Below are positions 12,549-21,995 of a stretch of 64,000 nucleotides of DNA, piece after piece. The notes beneath the pieces were generated by a model. It ran no database searches and was not told the DNA's origin. It saw only the letters and a list, made by a program, of their open reading frames with translations. Position 1 is the stretch's first letter; each line of letters opens with the position of its first letter. Source of the DNA: Pleodorina starrii. Its lineage: Eukaryota > Chlorophyta > Chlorophyceae > Chlamydomonadales > Volvocaceae. The translations under genes and the position numbers were made by a program. The stretch is from assembly GCA_030267565.1 (NCBI GenBank), contig BRXU01000010.1, forward strand, positions 248,001 to 312,000, in the 5' to 3' direction.

Positions 12549-12919
12549 TGGCAGCCTAACCGGAGCTCGAGCGGCTTATGATCAGCTCGTTCCGGCAGCG
12601 GAGTACCCCGACGGCCAAGTGGCCAAGTTCGTCATCTTTCTGCCTCGAGGCTTGGCGCACTTGCGGTGCAGCACCCGGGCGGGTGAGCTCACCGTGGAGC
12701 CGTGTCAGGTGCACGGCATTGAGGTGGAGGCGTTGGTGCGAGCGGTGGATTTCGTGCACCTGACACGGCTCCACGGTGAGCTCACCCGCCCGGGTGCTGC
12801 ACCGCAAGTGCGCCAAGCCTCGAGGCAGAAAGATGACGAACTTGGCCACTTGGCCGTCGGGGTACTCCGCTGCCGGAACGAGCTGATCATAAGCCGCTCG
12901 AGCTCCGGTTAGGCTGCCA
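12549..12919. repeat. Perfect 167-bp inverted repeat with 37-bp spacer
   Basis: Arms 12549-12715 and 12753-12919 are exact reverse complements over 167 bases; spacer 12716-12752. The right arm reads in the element's sense and joins the PHD frame. The left arm is the inverted copy, and the spacer is coherent only with the left arm (HGIEVEALVRAVDF on the plus strand). This is a fold-back duplication inside the retroelement remnant. Confidence 0.95.
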
Positions 12920-13506
12920 AAGTCCCACACGTCCGGCAGCACGCTGGTGCTACCTGCAAGGCTGGTGCGCCGCCGTCGTGGCGGTGGTGATCCGGCACTC
13001 AATTCCGGGACGAGGTGCTTGCGAAGCGTCGCCATGGTCATGCGCTCTACAGCGCCGTTGTCGTACGTGACCTCGTACTGCTGAGCACCGCTCCCTGGAG
13101 CTAGGTAGCGGGCGACACCCTCGCAAACGGCCGCCGAGAGAGTGACGGAATCCTCGACCCGCCGACGCACTGCACGCCCGTCCAGGGCTGCCGCCGCGGC
13201 CTGGCGGCGGCGCTGCTGTGCATTGAGAAAGATGTTGGGCTGGGCCTCTGGCGCCGCTGGCACCGGCTTGGCGTCGCTCTGTTCCACCGTGATCCCTGCC
13301 GCCGCACAGTCGGGGCAGACCCAGGTGCCACTGGGCACCTGGGTGAGCTGCGGCCGCAAGCAGTGCATGTGCCAACCCGTGCCGCACCCGTCACACAGCA
13401 GCATGACCTCCTCCTGATCCGGGAACCCACACACCTCACAAGCCAGATCCGCCGGCGGCACCGCCAGGCGAAGGTCCACGATGGGGTCGGATCCGGCAGA
13501 TGGCAC
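12753..13506 (-). pseudogene. PHD-finger C-terminal part of the gypsy pol
   Basis: An open frame continues the polyprotein after a one-base shift near 13500 (after RPCHLP). It encodes a complete C4HC3 PHD finger: CEVCGFPDQEEVMLLCDGC, then HMHC, then CPDC. Downstream are an Ala/Arg-rich linker (QQRRRQAAAAALDGRAVRRR), a chromo-like patch (YEVTYDNGAVERMTMATLRK) and GARAAYDQLVPAAEYPDG. It then runs into the inverted repeat, where coding sense is lost. PHD fingers bind histone H3 tails, so a role in targeting integration is a reasonable inference for the intact parent element. Confidence 0.75.
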
Positions 13507-13639
13507 GGCCGGAGCTGGCTGACATGCTCCTTGCGCTCCGTGCCACAGCGACCGCGCAGCGTGACGACACCGGCGGGGCTGACCTGGACGACGCGCAGGA
13601 CACTGTCCCGCGTCGGCGGCTGCAGGGTGCTGCTGCGGT

Positions 13640-14605
13640 CGCGCGCCAGCACATACACATCAACCTCCTCTGCAGCGATGATGGTCTTCCCGGGATGCAA
13701 GCGCAGGCCGCACTCCATCAGGCACCGAAACACCGCCTCACAATACTGCACATGCTCCTCCACGGTGGCGGAGAACACCAGGATGTCGTCAACAAAGGCC
13801 ATAGCGGACCCCTCGAGCCCGTGACGGCGGAGCTCTTGGTCAATGATCATTTGGAATTGGCCCGTTGCGTTGTGCAGCCCGTAGAGGTTGCGCGTGCACA
13901 TCCACAGTTTCTCTCGCCACCAGAACGACGTCTTTTCCTGATCTTCGGGGGCCAGGGGTGTCTGGTTGAAAGCTGCCCGGCAGTCCATTTTGCTGAGCCA
14001 GGACGAGCCCCCGATGCGCTGAAAGAGCTGCTCCGGGGTTGGCGGCGCATAGCGATTAGGGACGGTGGCAGCGTTTGAGTGGACGAGCGTCGCAGCAGTA
14101 GCGGCGGTCAGTCCACTGCCCATTGGCGTCCTTTTTCGCGGGCATGGTCATGTTCATGGCGTATTTGGTGCTACATGATGGACGGGATGATGATGCCGAC
14201 GTCCCGTACCTCAGCGCACTTTTCCTCCTGGATCTGGAGCTCCAAGGGGGAGTGCTGACGCTGCGGCTGCCAGGTGGGCCTGTCATGCACAAGCTCGATG
14301 CACGCCGGCCCCATTTCACCGGTGTAGCAGCCCAGATCCTTGAGCGACCGCGCGAACACCTTGTCGTACCGCTGCATGAGGTCCTTGAATTGCGCTTTCA
14401 CGGCCGGCGTCATGTCCGGCCGTTCACACCAGGTGAAGCCGCATTGCTCGTCCTTGACAAACGCCGTGCCCTCCCCAGGATAGCGCTTGCCTTCCGGGGT
14501 GGTCATGGACGGGAGCGACGGCCCAGGCGCGAGGCGGGCGCCGGCGGTCGGCTGGGGCGGCGCTGGTGGCGGTGGCGGTGGCGGCGGCGGCGGTGGTGCT
14601 GGCAA
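13640..14605 (-). pseudogene. Reverse transcriptase fragment of the gypsy remnant
   Basis: Three reading frames are needed to follow it. 14605-14171 gives the N-terminal extension, with a poly-Pro run then FVKDEQCGFTWCERPDMTP and FKDLMQRYDKVFARSLKDLG. 14175-14056 continues with KYAMNMTMPAKKDANGQWTD. 14080-13640 gives the palm with SWLSKMDCRAAFNQTPL, NLYGLHNATGQFQMIIDQEL and the catalytic FVDD box. The first catalytic Asp is in KMDCR. Not functional as it stands. Confidence 0.85.
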
Positions 14606-15439
14606 TTCAAACCTCTTGTCTTGGGTCTGTGTCGGCCACCGAGACTTGGCCGGTAAGTCTAAGTCCGACTTAGACTTGAGACTTGAGACTTAAAACTGGT
14701 ATATATACCAACAGCACTTCCCGAAAACGCTTTTTCCAGTTTCACAGACTTGCGCAAACGGGGACACAGGAAACACAGCACCGAAACCATACGCGAATAG
14801 GATGGCGCTTCCAGAGCGGGGCGGCTAGGCCAAGAGCGAGCTGTGCCCATAAGTACAAGAAGGGCCTGCGGCGATCCCGGAAATTTGGTTGCGCCGTTGA
14901 GTTGTGGAAAGCGTGTGTTGATAGGAAGACGGACGACAGTCAGTGTGCCACAGCCGGCGGTACGCAGCAGTAACAGGTCGGCTTGGAATTGTGGATTGCA
15001 GGTTCCATCGGACATGTAGATAGGGGGAAAGCAGGGCACTAGCAAAGCACGGAGGCCATGCTCCACGCTCCCCCTGTGGGCCCCAAAGGCCTTCACATTA
15101 CACACGTCGTTTTGCCCACGTTGTGCTCAACGGTGAACAACACCCCAGCAATCCCATGCTTCACGTAGCCCGACAGGGGCAATCACAGCGGGGGAAAACT
15201 GGTAGATAGAGGGTCCACAAGCCCAAAACCCCGGTCCCCGGCGGTCTCACCACGGTCCCCACCGGTCTCCCCCGGTCCCACCACGGTCCCCGGCGGGGGT
15301 GACGGCCATGGCACTGGGGCACCGCATGCACAAGGAAAGTTTACGCTGGACCGTAAGCCCAAGCGTGTCACACGCACGCGCGCTGCTGTGCGCGAATGAA
15401 GGGGCAACTCCCATCCACACGCAAACGTGTGTGAATGTG
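14606..15439. other. Unassigned spacer upstream of the gypsy remnant
   Basis: Contains a short A/G-rich direct repeat around 14660-14695 (GACTTGAGACTT) and a TATATATACC patch at 14700. It could include the element's 5' untranslated or LTR sequence, but no second LTR copy was found. Confidence 0.35.
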
Positions 15440-15469
15440 GACGCAAGAACAAATGGCTGCACACAAAGG

Positions 15470-15700
15470 GGCGACCCGCTCCAAGGAGCGACCCGCACGA
15501 AGGGGCGACCCGCACCCAGAGGCGTCCCGCAATGAGGGGCCACCCGCACGAAGGGGCCACCCGCACGAAGGGGCCACCCGCACGAAGGGGCCACCCGCAC
15601 GAAGGGGCCACCCGCACGAAGGGGCCACCCGCACGAAGGGGCCACCCGCACGAAGGGGCCACCCGCACGAAGGGGCCACCCGCACGAAGGAGGGTCTCGC
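15470..15700. repeat. 17-bp minisatellite
   Basis: Tandem GCACGAAGGGGCCACCC units, about nine near-perfect copies at 15540-15690 flanked by degenerate ones up to about 15780. Seventeen is not a multiple of three, so every frame is open through the array and yields artefactual repeats such as ATRTKGPPARRGHPHEG. Confidence 0.95.
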
Positions 15701-15789
15701 ACTGAGGAGCAGTAGGGGGCAACCCGCAGTAGAAGGCGACCCGCACAAAGGGGCCACCCGTACGAAGGGACGGCCCGCACTAGGCATTC

Positions 15790-16730
15790 ACCGGTTACCG
15801 TTACGGTTACCGTTACGGTTACAGTACAGTTAGGTTACAGTTCCACTTAGGGTTGCGGTACGGTCACGGTCACGGTCGTCCATACTGCGGCTGGTTCCGG
15901 AGCGGTGGCTCTGCAGGCGGGAGGCGGTTTTTGGCCGACAGGGCAGTGCGGTCCTTTCCTCTGATGCTGCCGTGCTGTTAAGGTGTTAGCTGGTACTTGA
16001 TACGAGCAGGCGGGCCTTAAGTTGGCGTCTAGGGACGCAGATCGGGGGTGCGTTTATCGACCCCAGTCCGCTCTGTTCGTTTGCGTTTATTGCTGGATGC
16101 TGTTGATGCTGTTGCGCCGATCAGAGGGTACTCACGGGGGGACACTTTGGGGCTTCCTTCGACGGACAGCTCTTTTTGGGCGGGGCCCCAGCGCGAAGCG
16201 CCCAGGGGGGCCCCGCCCTGTCGCCGTAGCGCCTCTAGCGTAGCTAGAGAAGCGGAGGCCTTACCCCACTGGAATGGTGTCCGTCCGTAGTAGTCCGGTG
16301 TAATGCCTTTTTTTTGGCTTTTCGCTTTTCGTTTCGGCATTTCTCATCGCATATTACATTCTGTATTGCAGGATATGCATCCGTACGCATGTTCATGCAT
16401 GTTTTATTTTGTGTTAGTTTCCGCTGATCGCGGCCGAAGTCGCATCAACGTCTCCGCGCCTGGAAATCATCGCAATCGCTGTCAAAATTTTAATCATGGA
16501 ATTGTGACATGGCGGCGCGATGTGAATCGTATTGCTATTGTGAAGTAGAATTGCTCGGCTCCGAAACCCCGACGCGTAAAGTGCGTAAATTGTTTTTGCG
16601 TCGCGGGATGTGCTGCTCGCATATAGATGTATCATAGAAATCATTGATGTGCGATATAATAGCGTTAGGCTTGTCAAAGTTAGTCGCCTTGCGATTTGCG
16701 AGGAAAATGTGATCGTGCGCTCGCGCTACT
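15790..16730. other. Spacer with GTTACG runs and GC hairpins
   Basis: Starts with a short TTACGGTTACCG repeat (15797-15835). It then has two hairpins: 12-bp arms GGGCGGGGCCCC at 16178-16189/16207-16218, and 6-bp arms CTCTAG/CTAGAG at 16233-16238/16244-16249. The rest (16300-16730) is AT-richer than its surroundings and shows no gene. A 103-codon minus-strand frame at 16340-16029 overlaps the hairpins and is not supported. Confidence 0.6.
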
Positions 16731-18130
16731 TAGGATGCTGCATAGCATAGCGTAGCGTTGCATAGCGTTGCGTAGCGGATCGTAACGAAGCATAGCGGAG
16801 CGTATCGCGGAGCATAGCGTCGCGTCGTGTAGTCGGCGAATAAAGTCGTGCACGCCTGCGCAGCGCTCCGCTACGTTCTGCTGCGCTTCGCTGCGCTGTC
16901 GCTCGCTCGCTCGCTCGGTTTCATCGCTTTAACGCAAGTCGACGATTACAGACGCGCACGCTCTGCTGCGCTCGGCTCAAAGTTAGTTGCCGCTCGTCGC
17001 GGCTCGTCGCTGCTCGCGTCGTCGCCGCTCGTTATTCGTTGCCGCTCGCCGTCACTCACCGCCGCTCACCGCCGCGTGGCGTAGCGTAGTGTAGCGCAGC
17101 ATCGCGTCGCGTACCATAGTGTAGTGCAGCGTGAACGATCGTAAATCGCACGTCACATTTCAACGTGCACGATTGAAGTCGTGCACGAGCCTTCCCACGG
17201 AGCAAAGTGTAGTGTAGCGTCGTGTCGCGTCGCGTCGCGTCGCATCGCGTCGCGTCGCGTAATGCAGCGCAGCATGCACGATCGCATTGCAATGCTACGC
17301 AACGCAACACGACGTCGCGTCGTCGCGTCATGTAGCCTAGCATAGCGTAGCGTAGCATAGCGTTGCGTAGCGGATCGTAATGGAGCGTAGCGGAGCATAG
17401 TGCGGAGCATCACGGAGCGTAGCATACCGTCGCATTGCGTCATGTAACGTAGTGTAGCGTCGCGTTGCGTCGTGTCGCATCGCGTCGTGTTATGTCGCGT
17501 CGCGTCATGTTGGGTCACGTCGCATCGTGTCGCGTTACGTCGTGTCGTGTCACGTCACGTCGCGTCGCGTCGCGTCGCATCGCATCGCGTCGCGTAGTGC
17601 AGCGCAGCATGCACGATCGCATTGCAATGCTACACAACGCAACACGACGTCGTGTAGTCGCGTCATGTAGCCTAGCGTAGCGTACGGTAGCATAGCGTTG
17701 TGTAGCGGATCGTAATGGAGCGTAGCGGAGCGTACTGTGGAGCATCACGTCACGTCGCGTCATGTAACGTAGTGTAGCGTCGCGTCGCGTCGCGTCGCAT
17801 CCCGTCGTGTCATGTCGCGTCGCGTCGTGTCGCATCACGTCACGTTGCGTCGCGTCGTGTCACATCACGTCGCGTCGTGTCGCGTCACGTCGCGTCGTGT
17901 CGTGTCGTGTAGTGTGCAGCATGCACGATCGCATTGCAATGCTACACAACGAAACACAACGTCGCGTCGTCGCGTCATGTAGCCTAGTGTAGCGTAGCGT
18001 AGCATAGCATTGCGTAGCGGATCGTAATGGAGCGTAGCGGAGCGTAGCGTGGAGCATCGTGGACCGTAGCATAGCATCACGTAGCGTAGCGTCACGTCGT
18101 GTCACGTCGCGTCGCGCCGCGTCGCGTCCG
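16731..18130. repeat. Degenerate CGTCG/TAGCG array with ~310-335 bp higher-order repeat
   Basis: Short words (GCGTA, TAGCG, CGTCG, CGCGT) repeat for about 1.4 kb. Within it a landmark (GCATGCACGATCGCATTGCA) returns at 17272, 17607 and 17919. It is each time followed by an ACGACGTCGCGTCGTCGCG-like block and a GCGGATCGTAATGGAGCGTA block. The sequence is low-complexity and CpG-dense; all open frames here are repeats of Met/Thr/Arg/Ser/Val and are not genes. Confidence 0.95.
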
Positions 18131-19239
18131 CATCCGCAAGGGGCGCTACGGCAGCCCGCGGCCCACAGGGCGCGCGCTTGTAGGATTGCCCATGTCCGTG
18201 TGCCCGTGGGACGTGGGACGGTGGAAGTAAAAGGAATTGGACAAGTGCAGACTTTCGGCCATCGGAAAGTCTGCATAAGTAAAAGATTACATTCTTTATT
18301 GCACGGTAAATTTATTATAGGAACCCAACATCACATGAGTACAAACCAGTTTGGCAGTCTCCATGGACCGAGGCCGAGGTCAAACCAAGGCCTCTCGGAC
18401 TATAATTAATTCCAGAAGATTCATCGTTCCTCAAAGTGGATTTCTGACATGACGGCGTGAAATGAATCTTCGTTTCGGCGACCAACTAAGTTTGCATTGC
18501 GAACATTCTTCCCGCGACCACACCACAGCAGCTCTGCTAGCCGGTCCGATCGTCTTGACGCATATTACTATTACAAAGATTGCAAGAAGCAAACCATGAG
18601 GGGCAAACTGCTGGTTGTTGGACGCCAAGCCGCCAATGCACGCACGATGCAGTCGGCAACCCAGGGGACTTCCACAGTCCCGGTTCTAATGTTAAAGTTG
18701 TCAAGCCTGCTCCACGATACGGCGAATACCTCGGTAGCGAAGCCGGTGCACTCTCGCCGGCAAGTACATGTCGTCGCGGCCCTCGCAAACTAACAGTTCC
18801 GCTGTCATTCTATTTGCAAGTCAGCCTGCGTAATATGTGAATGATACGCTCCATGTCTACTGCCAATGCGCTTGCCGGAAGTAGAGTTACACAGTGCCGA
18901 GACGGCGAGCAATGCTAAACATGGGGCGGATTGCTGAAGCCGCAGGCATTTCAGATATAAAGCTCTGGCTGTCTATCAGCAGGAATGTCGACACTCTCAC
19001 ACTTGACGCCCTCGCCGCTCGCTTTGGAAATGATGCCGTATTTCGGTCGATGCGCTCATCAGGGCAGACTCTGCCCTGGCGCTCATGCACCCGGCGGGAT
19101 GACGCGCTTCGCAGGGCGCCGGCAGGCCTTGCTAACGACTCGGCTAGCAGGCATTTCGGGAATAAAGCACACTCTCACACTTCACGCCCTCACCGCCCTA
19201 GCACTCAACTTAACCAGTACGGATTGAACGGGGCCCCGC
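18131..19239. other. Unassigned spacer with hairpin
   Basis: Holds a perfect hairpin with 11-base arms (TGCAGACTTTC at 18246-18256 and its complement at 18265-18275, 8-base loop), followed by an AT-rich stretch to 18330. Part of 18935-19000 is echoed near 19140-19200 (GCAGGCATTTC ... ATAAAGC ... CTCTCACACTT). No convincing gene. Confidence 0.5.
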
Positions 19240-20550
19240 CCTTTTTCCGGCTTCAAGGAAGCCGACACCAACCCCTTGTCCGAACACGTGCGCTTGGTCG
19301 CTTTACCTGTTCATCACCCTCGCGTGTAAACGTCCGGTTCACGCACCGTTTCCCGTGTCGTTTTCGTTGCCCTGCAAGCAGCCATCGGACGCGTGTGAAC
19401 CTGCGCAGCGTATGTATGCTCCGGTTTCGGCCTCCTAGGTCCTGCGTCTCGCGCCTGCGTAACCGTCGCTTTGCATCCAAGCGCCATTCAGATTGGATTT
19501 GTTCTTCTGATCGCGGTGTCGGTCCAGAGGTCTCCGCGTTCGTCTTGGCAATGCCCGCTTCCCGGTTTCGGCCTTCTCCTTCCCGCTGTTCGTGCTCCCG
19601 TGCTTTGCCTCGCACAAATGGATTGCTTTGCCTCGCACAAATGGCCGCAACCCATTGATAGACGCGACACCGCTGCTTCCAGAGGTCTCCGCGTATTGCG
19701 TCAACCGTTCGCGCAGATGCCGCTGACCACTGAAGGGTTCAGTTTTCGGATACGTGTGATTGATCGCTTTGCCTGTTCATCACCAGCCTGTATTGTCACC
19801 AGAGGTCTCCGCGTATCCAGAGGTCTCCGCGTATTGCGTCAACCGTTCGCGTGACCGTCACAGCTCGCCATCTGGTCTATACGTCGTGTTGCCTTCCCTT
19901 GATATCATTTGTTGATACTACTTTGCGCTGCCTTTGCATTCTCCGCTTTCGTTTGTGCAATGCCCGCTTCCCGGTTTCGGCCTTCTCCTGTCTAGCGCTG
20001 TTCGTGCTCCCGTGCTTTGCCTCGCACAAATGACTTCCATTGTTTATGCCATTCTTGCATGTGTTTCTACGCAACGTTTGCGTCCTCCGGGCGCTTGGTT
20101 CTCCTTCCTGAGCAGTACGCATGCGTCACCGCATTTTGTATAGTGGTCCGCTCTGGCCGCATGCGTCACCGTCGCTTTGCCATTACGCGTCATTCATATT
20201 GAATTGGTTTTTCTAATCGCGGTGGCGGTCCGGAGCTCACCGCGTATTGCGTCAACCGTTTGCGTAACCGTCACAGCTCGCCATCTGGTCTTTAAATCGT
20301 GTTGCCTTCCCTCGCTATCATTTGTCGATACTCCTTTGAGCTGCCTTTGCATTGTCTGCTTTCGTCTTTGTATTGTCCGCTTCCCGGTTTTGGCCTTCTC
20401 CTTCCCGTTGTTCGCGCTCCCGTGCTTTGCCTCGCACGAATGACTTCCATTGTTTATGCCATTCTTGCATGTGTTCTTACGCGACATTTGAGTCCTCCGG
20501 GCGCTTGGTTCTCCTTCCTGCGCATTACGCATGCGTCACCGCCTTTCCTA
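19240..20550. repeat. ~408-bp tandem repeat, about three units
   Basis: The block CCCGCTTCCCGGTTTCGGCC ... GCTTTGCCTCGCACAAATG returns near 19555, 19963 and 20373. Companion blocks (GCGTATTGCGTCAACCGTT, CAGCTCGCCATCTGGTCT) share the same spacing. Units are diverged and partly rearranged. Open frames across it on either strand are repeat artefacts. Confidence 0.8.
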
Positions 20551-21175
20551 TTGTGGTCCGTTCGAGCAAACGATGGGCGACTTCAATTCAGAAGCACGTC
20601 GCCTTTCACATGCGCTTGTACGGGCCCTCGCAGACACACAGCGCAGTGTGTTCTGCACTGGCGTCCTCAAGGCGCTTTCCCTTGTTTGACTCCATTTCGT
20701 CTCGCCGATCCTTGCTTCCGACTCACATACTGCCGCCCTTGCCCTTCTCTGCATATTCTCCTGTTCTCAGCGTGCTTCGGTGCCGCTGACGATGCGACGG
20801 TACTGCCCCGTTACCGCCCACACGTGTACTGCTGGCCCACATATTGAGATCACAACTCCTCTGGTGCTTAACCCTTCAATTGGTCTGAGACCAATTTCCG
20901 GGTATAGTTGTGGGGACAGAAGCAGAATGCCGTCGGCCATTTCGAGAGGGTCGAACGGGTCAGCGAATCGAGAGGAAGCGCTGCGAAGTACAGGACGAAG
21001 TCCTCGGCGACGGGGAACGCAGAAATTCCTGGTATGGCTGACCACTGGGCTGCAAAAATCCGGCAATATTATTGCAACGTCTTTGCAACGAGATGGAGGT
21101 GATGACATCGCCACCTCGAGTGGCGGTCTCCACGCCCGCCCTTTCAGGGCCCATGTACGACGAAACTACCTGACC
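20551..21175. other. Unassigned spacer left of the LTR element
   Basis: No gene recognised. A GGTCTGAGACC hyphenated palindrome lies near 20880. Confidence 0.35.
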
Positions 21176-21180
21176 CCCTT

Positions 21181-21386
21181 TGTAACGGAGCTCGGTCCCT
21201 ATAGGGTCCTGTGCCGTTATATAACTAACCTAGATAGGTTAGAAGCCACAGAATGGTGGTATCGAAAGATACCTTTTTGGTATGAGTGTCAGTATTTAAC
21301 TGAGTTGGTTGCAAGAGCCATAAGGCCCTTGTCGTAATTGAGTATTACAAATGGACGAGCGGCCCATTGGGCCTGACGTCCTTACA
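21181..21386 (-). repeat. 3' LTR of the chromovirus-type element
   Basis: 206 bp, TG...CA ends (TGTAA...TTACA), identical to 23691-23896. It contains short palindromes (CCCTATAGGG; AACCTAGATAGGTT; GGTATCGAAAGATACC). Confidence 0.97.
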
Positions 21387-21400
21387 TTCCCCCCCCCCTT
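21387..21400 (-). other. Polypurine tract
   Basis: Minus strand AAGGGGGGGGGGAA directly abutting the 3' LTR, where plus-strand priming is expected. Confidence 0.85.
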
Positions 21401-21990
21401 GAATGCGAACCCGTCCTCGGGGCGCCGGTGTGGGTAGGAGTTGCTCGAAGGCAGCGGTACGCCTTTGGCGTACAGTTTTGCGTGGTAGGCTTCGACCGCT
21501 TGGGGACAGCCTCGACGGCAGTCTTGGGCCGTTTCCGAGGAGTCGTACTCGGGTCCGTGTTTTTGCCAGCGAACCAAGTATTCGACGACGGGGCGACAGC
21601 CACTGGCACGGTGAGCGTGGATTTCTTCCACGAACAAAATGGGCTCGCCTTCCTCAGCCGGGATTACCGGGGGTGGCGGCGAGGAGCTGCTGGCTTTGAG
21701 CAGAACGAGTTCCCCGACTTTGCAGTGGGCAGGCCGGCGGTGCTTGTTAGAGTTCCGTGATCAGACAGAAGGAAATCGATGCAGCCGTGCTTGCAGATAA
21801 TCTCATCACGCAGTATTTTGCGAAATCGATCGTAGTGATCTGGTCGTGCGTCGGGACAACGTGACTTATTTAGCCAGCTCGTTGACGAAGACGCAGATGG
21901 CCGTTTGACCGTCTTAGGTGCGTGGCATCGACATGCCGAAATCACAAGAAACCACCTCCCAGGGCCGCGTGGGGATTGACAGGGGTTTGA
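21401..21990 (-). pseudogene. Integrase and chromodomain remnant
   Basis: Just after gag the minus strand reads an integrase-core start (RPWEVVSCDFGMSMPRT), broken by a TAA after PRT and a second TAA about 18 codons on. A frame shift then leads to ICKHGCIDFLLSDHG, normally the middle of the core. The sequence next joins the integrase tail (HRRPAHCKVGELVLLKAS) and a chromodomain (FVEEIHAHRASG ... VEYLVRWQKHGPEYDS). The third catalytic region is deleted. The chromodomain frame stays open to the polypurine tract. Confidence 0.8.
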
Positions 21991-21995
21991 GCTCA

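Larger units (their letters stand above)
12322..14605 (-). mobile_element. Decayed Ty3/gypsy-type retrotransposon remnant with PHD finger
   Basis: Read on the minus strand from 14605: a Pro-rich stretch and pre-RT region, a reverse transcriptase with FVDDILVFS, a post-integrase segment (RVVQVSPAGVVTLRGRCG), a PHD finger, then a region I cannot name. Several frame changes and at least one stop between 14320 and 14050 break the coding sequence. RNase H and the integrase core are absent: RT (ending near EEVDV, about 13660) runs straight into the post-integrase segment. I found no LTRs bounding it. From memory, this PHD-carrying tail is common in volvocine gypsy elements; I could not check that here. 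Confidence 0.85.

Noticed and set aside
15183..15833. Frames with GWPLRAGGPFVRVAPSC-type repeats
   Set aside because: By-products of the 17-bp minisatellite.
17056..18276. Several Met/Thr/Arg/Asp-rich frames on both strands
   Set aside because: Generated by the CGTCG/TAGCG array; composition follows the repeat.
18894..19658. 254-codon plus-strand frame
   Set aside because: Runs from unassigned spacer into the ~408-bp tandem repeat; no domain, and other frames are equally open.
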